A stretch of DNA of 14,382 bases from CAYGFH01 sp964356315 (lineage in GTDB: Bacteria; Patescibacteriota; Microgenomatia; UBA10105; UBA927), in NCBI GenBank assembly GCA_964356315.1, contig CAYHHA010000035.1:1-14382 (forward strand), in the 5' to 3' direction. A model generated the notes under the pieces. It made no database searches. It was not told the DNA's origin and saw nothing but the letters and a program-made list of their open reading frames with translations. The position numbers were made by a program, and so were the translations under genes. This document shows, piece by piece, positions 1 to 5,477 of the stretch (positions are counted from its first letter, which is position 1; every line of letters begins with the position of its first letter).

Positions 1-56
1 AATACTAAATACCAAATACTAAATACCAAATACTAAATACCAAATACTAAATACTA
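1..56. repeat. Heptamer tandem repeat AATACYA, 8 units
   Basis: Eight consecutive 7-bp units alternate AATACTA and AATACCA. The array begins at the first base of the window, so it probably continues upstream. It is noncoding and lies before the ftsH promoter. It has the same 7-bp unit length as the arrays at 2224-2244, 2665-2760, 3340-3437, 4535-4639 and 4901-4998, although the unit sequences differ. Confidence 0.9.
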
Positions 57-88
57 AGTTCACTTTCCATTCACCCTTCAGCTGGGTT

Positions 89-130
89 TTGCGCACATAT
101 ATTCTTTTCATGGTATAATGAGCGCTCATT
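89..130 (+). promoter_or_regulatory. ftsH promoter (extended -10) with palindromic operator candidate
   Basis: A perfect TATAAT at 114-119 is preceded by TGG (111-113), giving an extended -10. A weak -35, TTGCGC, lies at 89-94 with 19-bp spacing. The perfect 14-bp palindrome AATGAGCGCTCATT (117-130) overlaps the end of the -10 and the expected start point near 126, where a dimeric repressor would block initiation. The resulting leader would be about 105 nt. The promoter is well supported by its motif; the operator role is inference. Confidence 0.65.
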
Positions 131-177
131 ACTACAAAATCCAAGATCAATTTGATTTTGAGTATAGCTCCATCTAA

Positions 178-214
178 TCAGTTTTTTCTCCCGCTAAACG
201 GGATGTAAAACTGA
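178..214 (+). promoter_or_regulatory. Two-tier hairpin in the ftsH leader
   Basis: The outer stem TCAGTTTT (178-185) pairs with AAAACTGA (207-214). A 4x4 internal loop follows, then an inner stem CCCG (190-193) with CGGG (199-202) around the loop CTAAA. The structure ends 16 nt before the ftsH ATG and is not followed by a T-run, so it is not a terminator. It could modulate ribosome access to ftsH, which has only a weak TGGGA as Shine-Dalgarno candidate. Confidence 0.5.
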
Positions 215-230
215 GTAAGATGGGAATTAT

Positions 231-2156
231 ATGGCAGAGAAACAATCCACAAAAGGAAAACCACATACAGCAGGTAATTCTACGAAACCAAATGGCTCAG
301 GTAAGAAGGCTGGAAAGATGTTTGAGTTTCGAATGGAATTTAATCTCAAAAACATTATCCTTGGGATATTTGTCCTATTTCTCGTATTTTCCCTGTTTGG
401 AAGCCTTAGTGACCCAACGGCACTTCTTGCGAAAAAACCGCTTTCTACCATCATCAATGATGTTAAAGACGGGAAAGTAGAGAAAATAGAAGTGGAAGAA
501 TCTAAACTCGTTGTGCAATACAAGGGGGGAGAGAAGGTTGTTTCCCACAAGGAACCTCAGGATTCGCTTGTAAAGCTACTGGAATCTTCAGGGGTAGATC
601 CAAAAAAAACGGAAATCACCGTCAAAGACCTGAGTGTCGGACAGATGTGGGTGGGTATTATCTCGAATATTTTGCCACTTATCCTCACCGTCTTATTTTT
701 CCTATTTATATTCCGCCAGGCGCGGGGAGCACAGGATAATTTGTTTAGCTTCGGACAAAGCAAAGCACGCATATTTAACAAGGATTTACCAAAAGTAACA
801 TTTGCAGATGTCGCAGGTGTTGATGAGGCAAAAAAAGAGCTTGAAGAGGTTGTAGATTTCCTTCGAAATCCTGCAAAATACAAAGCACTTGGAGCAAGAA
901 CGCCAAAGGGAGTGATTCTCGTAGGACCAAGTGGCACAGGGAAAACGCTCCTTGCCAAAGCTATGGCTGGGGAAGCGAAAACAGCGTTTTATAGCATAGC
1001 CGGAAGTGAATTTATGGAAATGTTAGTCGGCGTCGGGGCGGCCCGCGTGCGTGATTTGTTTGCAAATGCAAAGAAGAATGCTCCAGCAATTATTTTTATC
1101 GATGAAGTTGATGCTATTGGTCGCATGAGAAGTATGGGGTCGATGGGTGGGCATGATGAGAGAGAGCAGACCCTGAACCAAATACTCGTTGAAATGGATG
1201 GATTTGAACCAAATACCGCAGTCCTTATCGTGGCTGCAACCAATCGGGGAGATTTACTTGATCCTGCTCTTCTTCGACCTGGACGATTTGACCGAAGAGT
1301 TGTACTTGATCTTCCAGATATGGAAGGACGAAAAAATATTCTTGCAATTCATGCCAAAGGAAAACCGTTTGTTTCCGAGATGGATTGGGATCGAGTGGCA
1401 AAGAGAACCGTTGGGTTTAGTGGAGCAGATCTTGAAAACATGCTTAATGAAGCGGCAATAGGTGCGGCTCGTGGAGAGAAAAAAGAGATCGATATGAAGG
1501 ATGTGGAAGAGGCAGCGACAAAGGTGAAACTCGGACCAGAAAAGAAGCGACTCCAAAGCGAACTTGATCGAAAAATCACTGCGTACCATGAGGGTGGACA
1601 TGCAGTTGTATCGTACTTCAGTCCAAACTTGGATATCGTGCACCGGATCAGTATCGTCTCTCGTGGTATGGCACTTGGTTACACACTTTCTCCTCCAGAA
1701 AAGGATCGATTGCACGAAACAAAATCACGACTGATCGAAGAAATAGCGATGACTATGGGCGGAAGAGCAGCGGAAGAATTGATTTTTGATGAGAAAACGA
1801 GTGGCGCATCAAACGACATAGATCAGGCTACACGAATTGCGAAATATATGGTTATGGAATTTGGAATGAGTAATCTGGGTCCGATCAATTATGGTCCTGA
1901 CCGTGATGTAACCGAGTGGGGGAGAAGCCTGTCTGAACAGCAATATATTTCCAATGATGTGCTTGCAGAGATCGATAAAGAGATACGACGATTTGTGGAA
2001 GAAGGATACAAAAAAGCACTTGAGATTTTGAAGAAAAATCGCAAAAAACTCGATATTATCGCCGAGGCGCTCATGAAAAAAGAGACCATCGAGAGTGATG
2101 AATTTCAAGAGCTCATGGGTGGGGAGAAGAAGAGAACGATAGCGAATAAGCTTTAA
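231..2156 (+). CDS. ftsH: ATP-dependent zinc metalloprotease FtsH
   Basis: Membrane-anchored AAA+ protease that unfolds and degrades membrane and short-lived cytosolic proteins as a hexamer. It has 641 residues, the usual family length. The N-terminus is a long polar tail (1-40), followed by TM1 (about 42-59), an extracytoplasmic domain (60-138) and TM2 (about 140-162). The AAA domain has Walker A GPSGTGKT at 232-239, Walker B IIFIDE at 287-292 and the second region of homology ending RPGRFDRR. The peptidase domain has the zinc site H453-E-G-G-H457, with D529 of GASND as the likely third ligand. Two small deviations from the commonest sequence are the Ser in Walker A (usually Pro) and HEGGH instead of HEAGH; neither removes a catalytic residue. 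Start chosen as the first in-frame ATG, with only a weak TGGGA upstream. The gene is followed by repeats and no clear terminator. Confidence 0.98.
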   Translation: MAEKQSTKGKPHTAGNSTKPNGSGKKAGKMFEFRMEFNLKNIILGIFVLFLVFSLFGSLSDPTALLAKKPLSTIINDVKDGKVEKIEVEESKLVVQYKGGEKVVSHKEPQDSLVKLLESSGVDPKKTEITVKDLSVGQMWVGIISNILPLILTVLFFLFIFRQARGAQDNLFSFGQSKARIFNKDLPKVTFADVAGVDEAKKELEEVVDFLRNPAKYKALGARTPKGVILVGPSGTGKTLLAKAMAGEAKTAFYSIAGSEFMEMLVGVGAARVRDLFANAKKNAPAIIFIDEVDAIGRMRSMGSMGGHDEREQTLNQILVEMDGFEPNTAVLIVAATNRGDLLDPALLRPGRFDRRVVLDLPDMEGRKNILAIHAKGKPFVSEMDWDRVAKRTVGFSGADLENMLNEAAIGAARGEKKEIDMKDVEEAATKVKLGPEKKRLQSELDRKITAYHEGGHAVVSYFSPNLDIVHRISIVSRGMALGYTLSPPEKDRLHETKSRLIEEIAMTMGGRAAEELIFDEKTSGASNDIDQATRIAKYMVMEFGMSNLGPINYGPDRDVTEWGRSLSEQQYISNDVLAEIDKEIRRFVEEGYKKALEILKKNRKKLDIIAEALMKKETIESDEFQELMGGEKKRTIANKL

Positions 2157-2160
2157 TTAA

Positions 2161-2216
2161 GTAGCTTAGTAGCTTAGTAGCTTAGTAGCTTAGTAGCTTA
2201 GTAGCTTAGTAGCTTA
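2161..2216. repeat. 8-bp tandem repeat GTAGCTTA, 7 perfect units
   Basis: Seven identical copies start 4 bases after the ftsH stop codon. The same unit, or its G variant GTGGCTTA, recurs after the UMP kinase gene at the right end of the window, so this is a family of short tandem repeats placed just behind genes. TAG occurs in frame, so the array does not code for a long peptide. Confidence 0.92.
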
Positions 2217-2223
2217 GAGATTG

Positions 2224-2244
2224 GATTTAAGATTTAAGATTTAA
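2224..2244. repeat. Heptamer repeat GATTTAA, 3 units
   Basis: Three perfect 7-bp copies lie between the 8-bp array and the promoter of the exonuclease gene. A further short duplication, AGCTGAT/AGCTGAG, follows at about 2255-2268. Together with 2161-2216 this accounts for most of the ftsH-exonuclease intergenic region. Confidence 0.75.
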
Positions 2245-2272
2245 GAATCCTGACAGCTGATAGCTGAGGAGT

Positions 2273-2301
2273 TTGGAAGACTGACTGCTTTCTACTATAC
2301 T
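2273..2301 (+). promoter_or_regulatory. Promoter of the 5'-3' exonuclease gene, leaderless geometry
   Basis: The -35 TTGGAA (2273-2278) and -10 TATACT (2296-2301) are separated by exactly 17 bp. Only 6 bases separate the -10 from the ATG at 2308, so transcription should start at or within a base or two of the A of the start codon. No Shine-Dalgarno is possible in that arrangement. Confidence 0.7.
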
Positions 2302-2307
2302 AACTTC

Positions 2308-3453
2308 ATGAATAGACTTCTGATTATTGATGGAAATGCGATGATGCACCGGGCGTACCACGCCATACCGCCTCTGACTGCTCCCGATGGAAGTGTCGTA
2401 AACGTCGTGTATGGATTTGCCACGATGATGTTGAGGCTTCATCAAAACCTCGCTCCTTCTCATATGGCGGTGACGTTTGATCGGCCAGCGCCTACATTTC
2501 GAAAAACACTATTTCCCGGATACCAGTCGAAGCGACCCAAAATGGAAGACTCTCTGTCAGAGCAAATTCCAAAAGTTCACGGGCTCGTTGAAGCCTTTGG
2601 CATACCTATATTTGAAAAAGACGGATTTGAAGCTGATGATGTGATTGGAACACTTGCAAAGCGAGTGACAAGTGGCAGGGGACAGGAAGCAGGCAACAGG
2701 AGACAAGAAACAAGAAACGAGGGACAAGGGAGAGAAGGCGTGTCTCGTGTTTCGTGTGACATGTTACCAATAATTGACCAAGTGGTGATTGTGACGGGGG
2801 ATAGAGACATATTACAGCTTGTCGATGGGGATCGGATCATGGTCTATATGCCGACCAAGGGAATAACGGAGGGGAAGATTTACCATGAAAAAGAAGTCAT
2901 CGAGCGGCTTGGTGTAGCGCCTCATGCTATCCCTGACTATAAAGGGCTCGCGGGGGACAGCTCTGATAATTATCCAGGGGTCGAAGGGATAGGGCCAAAA
3001 ACAGCGATTGAATTGTTATCAAAATTCAACACAGTCGAAGGGGTGTATGCGTTTATAGACTCTCTTTCCGAGAAATCAGGAATTATGAATACTGAAGAAT
3101 GGAAAAAACACGGGTTGTCACAAGGGGCACTCGACAAACTGCTTCGAGGAAAAGAGATGGCATTTCTATCGAAAGATTTGGCAACTATTCGGACAAACGT
3201 GAGCATAGATATTTCACTTCCACAAGTGCCAACGCTCAATACAAAGAGCTCTCGAGAGGCACTTTCTGAGTATCATTTTCATTCACTTCTTAAGAGAATG
3301 GGCGTTACCTCGGTGAATAACGAATCAGGAATAAGGAATGATGCAGGAGACAGGGGACACGAGACAGGAAGCATGGGACAGGGGACAAGAGGCAAGGGAC
3401 AAGGGGCAGGAGACAGGGGGCAGGAAGCAGGAGAACAACAGGAGTTATTTTAA
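2308..3453 (+). CDS. Stand-alone PolA-type 5'-3' exonuclease with repeat-derived insert and tail
   Basis: Structure-specific 5' nuclease related to the N-terminal domain of DNA polymerase I. It would remove RNA primers and 5' flaps in Okazaki-fragment maturation and repair. Acidic metal-site motifs are present: D8 (IIDGN), D58 (FDRP), E108-D110-D111 (FEADDVIGTL), D165/D167 (VTGDRD) and D217/D220 in LAGDSSDN. The helix-hairpin-helix GVEGIGPKTA is at 224-233. No polymerase or proofreading domain follows, so it acts alone or with a polymerase encoded elsewhere. Residues about 120-151 are a repeat-encoded insert in the loop between the DDVIGTLAKR helix and the VIVTGDRD strand. Residues about 345-375 are a Gly/Gln/Arg-rich repeat-encoded tail. 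The last five residues, QQELF, resemble a sliding-clamp-binding motif. Upstream lies a leaderless promoter. Confidence 0.93.
   Translation: MNRLLIIDGNAMMHRAYHAIPPLTAPDGSVVNVVYGFATMMLRLHQNLAPSHMAVTFDRPAPTFRKTLFPGYQSKRPKMEDSLSEQIPKVHGLVEAFGIPIFEKDGFEADDVIGTLAKRVTSGRGQEAGNRRQETRNEGQGREGVSRVSCDMLPIIDQVVIVTGDRDILQLVDGDRIMVYMPTKGITEGKIYHEKEVIERLGVAPHAIPDYKGLAGDSSDNYPGVEGIGPKTAIELLSKFNTVEGVYAFIDSLSEKSGIMNTEEWKKHGLSQGALDKLLRGKEMAFLSKDLATIRTNVSIDISLPQVPTLNTKSSREALSEYHFHSLLKRMGVTSVNNESGIRNDAGDRGHETGSMGQGTRGKGQGAGDRGQEAGEQQELF
2665..2760. repeat. Heptamer array GRGACAR inside the exonuclease gene, with three inverted units
   Basis: About ten direct 7-bp units run from GTGACAA (2665) to about 2734, for example GGGACAG, GAAGCAG, GAGACAA, GAAACAA and GGGACAA. 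Three units in reverse orientation follow: GTGTCTC, GTGTTTC and GTGTGAC at 2740-2760, which read GAGACAC, GAAACAC and GTCACAC on the other strand. The interval is 96 bp (32 codons), so the reading frame is kept and the conserved nuclease motifs on both sides stay intact. Confidence 0.85.
3340..3437. repeat. Heptamer array GRGACAR in the 3' end of the exonuclease gene, about 14 units
   Basis: Contiguous 7-bp units run GATGCAG, GAGACAG, GGGACAC, GAGACAG, GAAGCAT, GGGACAG, GGGACAA, GAGGCAA and onward to GAGAACA (3431-3437). Because 7 is not a multiple of 3, the array is read through all phases and yields a 7-residue periodic, low-complexity tail. It ends just before the codons for ELF and the stop. 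Confidence 0.9.
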
Positions 3454-3463
3454 CCTCGATACA

Positions 3464-3494
3464 TTGACATCAAAACATCAAAATGCTATGATGT
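3464..3494 (+). promoter_or_regulatory. vapBC promoter with inverted-repeat operator candidate
   Basis: A perfect -35 TTGACA (3464-3469), 17-bp spacer and TATGAT -10 (3487-3492) are present, with TGC before the -10 (extended -10). The ATG at 3499 follows after 6 bases, so the mRNA is probably leaderless. ACATCAAA is directly repeated (3467-3474, 3475-3482). ACATCA (3475-3480) is mirrored by TGATGT (3489-3494) across the -10, a layout expected for a ribbon-helix-helix antitoxin that represses its own operon. Operator function is inferred. Confidence 0.75.
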
Positions 3495-3498
3495 AGAT

Positions 3499-3753
3499 AT
3501 GAATTACGTACGCACCACCATCTCATTACCCAGCGACACGCACGAATATTTGATGACCCAATCGTTTAAGACTAAAAAAACATTAGGGGAGTTGATTGAT
3601 GGGCTGGTTAAAAAAAAGAACATTGTGGTAAGTGAAAAAGAAATTGAAAAAAATATAGCAAAATTTAGGGCATTCGGTGTAAAGATGAACAAGAAATACG
3701 GAAAGATTGATTGGACGAATCTAATTCGCGAAGAAAGAGATAGGGATGAATGA
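3499..3753 (+). CDS. VapB-like antitoxin with ribbon-helix-helix domain
   Basis: 84 residues. The N-terminal segment YVRTTISLPSDTHEYL followed by a helix-turn-helix stretch to about residue 40 looks like a ribbon-helix-helix (CopG/Arc-like) DNA-binding domain. The charged C-terminus (about 45-84) would be the toxin-binding tail. The stop codon overlaps the ATG of the PIN-domain gene (ATGA, 3750-3753), typical for translationally coupled antitoxin-toxin pairs. Expected role: neutralise the PIN ribonuclease and repress the operon through the inverted repeat at its promoter. Family placement follows from the fold pattern and the neighbour, not from a recognised specific subfamily. Confidence 0.85.
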   Translation: MNYVRTTISLPSDTHEYLMTQSFKTKKTLGELIDGLVKKKNIVVSEKEIEKNIAKFRAFGVKMNKKYGKIDWTNLIREERDRDE

Positions 3754-4169
3754 AATCTATTGTTGTAGATGCGAGTAGTATAGTACGAGTTTTTGAGACT
3801 GGCAAAGAACATGAGTCAGCAAGACGGTTGTTGAAAAAAATTCAGGATGGCTCAATCGATGCTCACGCTCCGACATTTCTTCTGGTTGAAGTTATCAATA
3901 TACTCTTGAAAAAAAAGAAGTTTTCGAAAGTAGACGCAACTGAGTTCGTGCATATGCTCGAACAAAGTGGGATTATTTTTACTGATTTTGCATCAGACAG
4001 GATCTATGATTTATTAGAATGTTCGTATACATACAAGATAACGCCATATGATGCACAATATGTTTTGCTTTCATCTGACTTATCTTGTGTTCTCTTGACG
4101 CAAGATAAGGAATTACTTGCGATAAAGGGAATTGGCGTCTCACTCGATGAATATAGCGTTGGTTCATGA
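3750..4169 (+). CDS. VapC-like PIN-domain ribonuclease toxin
   Basis: 139 residues, normal for VapC toxins. The four acidic residues expected for the Mg-dependent PIN active site are visible: D7 (VVDASS), E47 (LVEVIN), D101 (YDAQYV) and D119 (TQDKEL). VapC family members cleave specific RNAs, often tRNA or rRNA; the target here cannot be read from sequence. It is translated from an ATG overlapping the antitoxin stop. The last codons (from about 4147) overlap, in another frame, a fragment of a glycosyltransferase start, so the present C-terminus ...DEYSVGS may have been created when the module joined that gene. Confidence 0.9.
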   Translation: MKSIVVDASSIVRVFETGKEHESARRLLKKIQDGSIDAHAPTFLLVEVINILLKKKKFSKVDATEFVHMLEQSGIIFTDFASDRIYDLLECSYTYKITPYDAQYVLLSSDLSCVLLTQDKELLAIKGIGVSLDEYSVGS

Positions 4170-4188
4170 TCAGTTAAATGAGTTTGGT
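4147..4188 (+). pseudogene. Remnant of a glycosyltransferase 5' end (14 codons)
   Basis: Read from the ATG at 4147 the sequence encodes MNIALVHDQLNEFG. This matches 11 of 14 residues at the start of the intact glycosyltransferase downstream (MKVAIVHDQLNEFG), yet about a quarter of the bases differ, mostly at silent positions. Similarity stops abruptly at 4188, where a hairpin begins. The frame then runs on without similarity to a TGA at 4234-4236. Two readings fit: the leftover start of a second, diverged glycosyltransferase gene whose body was deleted, or a short upstream ORF overlapping the next start. The codon divergence argues against a recent local duplication. Confidence 0.7.
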
Positions 4189-4216
4189 CTCCGAATAATT
4201 CTTCGAATTTTCGGAG
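4189..4216 (+). promoter_or_regulatory. Strong hairpin upstream of the glycosyltransferase RBS
   Basis: CTCCGAA (4189-4195) pairs with TTCGGAG (4210-4216). After one bulged T, AATTC (4197-4201) pairs with GAATT (4205-4209) around a 3-nt loop, giving 12 bp in all. No T-run follows, so it is not a typical intrinsic terminator. It starts exactly where the upstream remnant loses similarity. The RBS AAAGGAG (4218-4224) follows at once, so the stem could expose or protect it. Confidence 0.7.
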
Positions 4217-4217
4217 T

Positions 4218-4224
4218 AAAGGAG
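4218..4224 (+). promoter_or_regulatory. Shine-Dalgarno AAAGGAG of the glycosyltransferase
   Basis: AAAGGAG lies 8 nt before the ATG at 4233 and fixes that start. It contrasts with the leaderless starts elsewhere in the window and suggests that this gene is translated from a longer mRNA, possibly a read-through from vapBC. Confidence 0.75.
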
Positions 4225-4232
4225 CGGAGTAT

Positions 4233-5477
4233 ATGAAGGTGGCTATCGTGCACGATCAACTGAATGAGTTTGGTGGAGCAGAGCGGGTGCTTTTAGCACT
4301 CTCCGAGATGTACCCAGATGCCCCGATTTATACAGCGTATTGTGTTAAAGGGTCGCCTGCTTGGAAGCGATTTAAAGGAAAAGACATCCGCGTGTCTTGG
4401 ATGCAGTATGTCTACAAATTATCCAGTCCTCTGAGATTCCTCGCGCCTCTGATTTGGAATACGTTCGATTTCACCAACTATGATCTCATTATTGGCTCCT
4501 CGAGTTGGTATGTGACGAAGGGGTTTGGGAGGAAGAGACTAGAAACTGGGGACAAGAGACTAGAGACTAGGGACAGGGGACAAGAGACAGGGGACAAAGA
4601 ACAAGTGGCAGGAAACAAGAAACAGGGGACACGAAGTAGGGGGAATGGGGAGACGGTAGAGATTTGTTATTGTCATACGCCTCCGAGGTGGTTGTATGGA
4701 TATCCGACGAGCGTGAATTGGCAGAAGTACCCGATTGTCAGATTGTACGCAACGGTTGTTGGATTTTTTATGCGACAGTATGATTTTAACGCATCCCAAC
4801 GGGTGGATTATTTCATCGCAAACTCGAAAGAAACACAAAGAAGAATTGAAAAGTTTTATCGGAGAGAGTCGGTAGTGATATACCCACCCACAACAATAAA
4901 TTCCAAATTCCAAATTCCAACATTCAAGATTCAAGATCCAAGATCCAAGATCCAAAATCTTACATCGAATCTCAAAACTCTAAACTCTAAGCTCGAACAA
5001 GCGCCATACTACTTATTTGTCTCACGGCCGGTGGGGAGTAAGGGGCTTGAGATTGCAATCGGAGCGGCGAAGAAACTTGGCTTTCCCCTTAAAATTGTTG
5101 GACGGACAGGGAAGAGGGATGGATCGATAGAATTTTTAGGACTTGTATCGGACGATGAATTAGAACTTCTCTATAGAGATGCGAAGGCGTTTTTTGCTTT
5201 GGCAACGGATGAGGATTTCGGGATGACACCCGTGGAATCTATGGCCCTTGGGACTCCTGTAATCGCCTACAATGGCGGTGGATATCCTGAGTCGGTTATT
5301 GATAAGAAAACGGGGATATTATTTAACGACGCTTCTGTCGATGGTCTTGTAACGGCTATCAAAACGTTTGAATCTATAAAGAAAGATTGGACAAAGGATT
5401 GTCTGGCACAGGCTCAAAAATTTAGCACAGAACGGTTCGTGCATCAAATTAACGATTTTATCGATAAAACACGTTAA
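4233..5477 (+). CDS. GT4-type (GT-B fold) glycosyltransferase with two repeat-derived inserts
   Basis: Transfers a sugar from an activated donor, probably nucleotide-linked, to an envelope glycan or lipid; donor and acceptor cannot be told. 414 residues. The N-terminal Rossmann domain starts VAIVHDQLNEFGGAERVL (Gly loop G14-G15). The donor domain includes R265 and K270 in VSRPVGSKG and the EX7E motif E327-DFGMTPV-E335 followed by ALGTPVIAYNGGG, the hallmark of GT4 enzymes. Two low-complexity segments interrupt the fold. Residues about 101-139 (KRLETGDKRLETRDRG...) come from GRGACAR heptamers between VTKGF and EICYCHTPPRWLYGY. Residues about 223-256 come from ATYCAAR heptamers between the two domains. 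Both junctions look like surface loops, so the enzyme may still be active. The gene follows the VapBC module and a strong hairpin, with its own RBS. A fragment of a related gene start lies just upstream. Confidence 0.92.
   Translation: MKVAIVHDQLNEFGGAERVLLALSEMYPDAPIYTAYCVKGSPAWKRFKGKDIRVSWMQYVYKLSSPLRFLAPLIWNTFDFTNYDLIIGSSSWYVTKGFGRKRLETGDKRLETRDRGQETGDKEQVAGNKKQGTRSRGNGETVEICYCHTPPRWLYGYPTSVNWQKYPIVRLYATVVGFFMRQYDFNASQRVDYFIANSKETQRRIEKFYRRESVVIYPPTTINSKFQIPTFKIQDPRSKIQNLTSNLKTLNSKLEQAPYYLFVSRPVGSKGLEIAIGAAKKLGFPLKIVGRTGKRDGSIEFLGLVSDDELELLYRDAKAFFALATDEDFGMTPVESMALGTPVIAYNGGGYPESVIDKKTGILFNDASVDGLVTAIKTFESIKKDWTKDCLAQAQKFSTERFVHQINDFIDKTR
4535..4639. repeat. Heptamer array GRGACAR inside the glycosyltransferase gene, 15 units
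   Basis: Units run GAGACTA, GAAACTG, GGGACAA, GAGACTA, GAGACTA, GGGACAG, GGGACAA, GAGACAG, GGGACAA, AGAACAA, GTGGCAG, GAAACAA, GAAACAG, GGGACAC and GAAGTAG. This is the same family as in the exonuclease gene. The 15 units make 105 bp (35 codons) and therefore preserve the frame. Confidence 0.9.
4901..4998. repeat. Heptamer array ATYCAAR inside the glycosyltransferase gene, 14 units
   Basis: Units TTCCAAA (x2), TTCCAAC, ATTCAAG (x2), ATCCAAG (x2) and ATCCAAA are followed by decayed units ATCTTAC, ATCGAAT, CTCAAAA, CTCTAAA, CTCTAAG and CTCGAAC. They encode the linker at residues about 223-256 (SKFQIPTFKIQDPRSKIQ...). The gradual decay toward the 3' side suggests an older array than the one at 4535. 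Confidence 0.85.

Noticed and set aside
1254..1715. Minus-strand open frame inside ftsH (153 codons)
   Set aside because: It is fully antisense to the most conserved part of ftsH; a chance frame.
3340..3437. Regularly repeated short units that might be taken for a CRISPR array
   Set aside because: Units are contiguous 7-mers without spacers and are degenerate; no cas genes are near.
3454..3498. Missing polymerase domain of PolA as a truncation by frameshift
   Set aside because: After the exonuclease stop there is a promoter and an unrelated gene; no frame shows polymerase motifs, so the protein is a genuine stand-alone nuclease in this locus.
3464..4236. VapBC plus glycosyltransferase remnant as a mobile element
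   Set aside because: No transposase, terminal inverted repeats or target-site duplication can be seen at either end.
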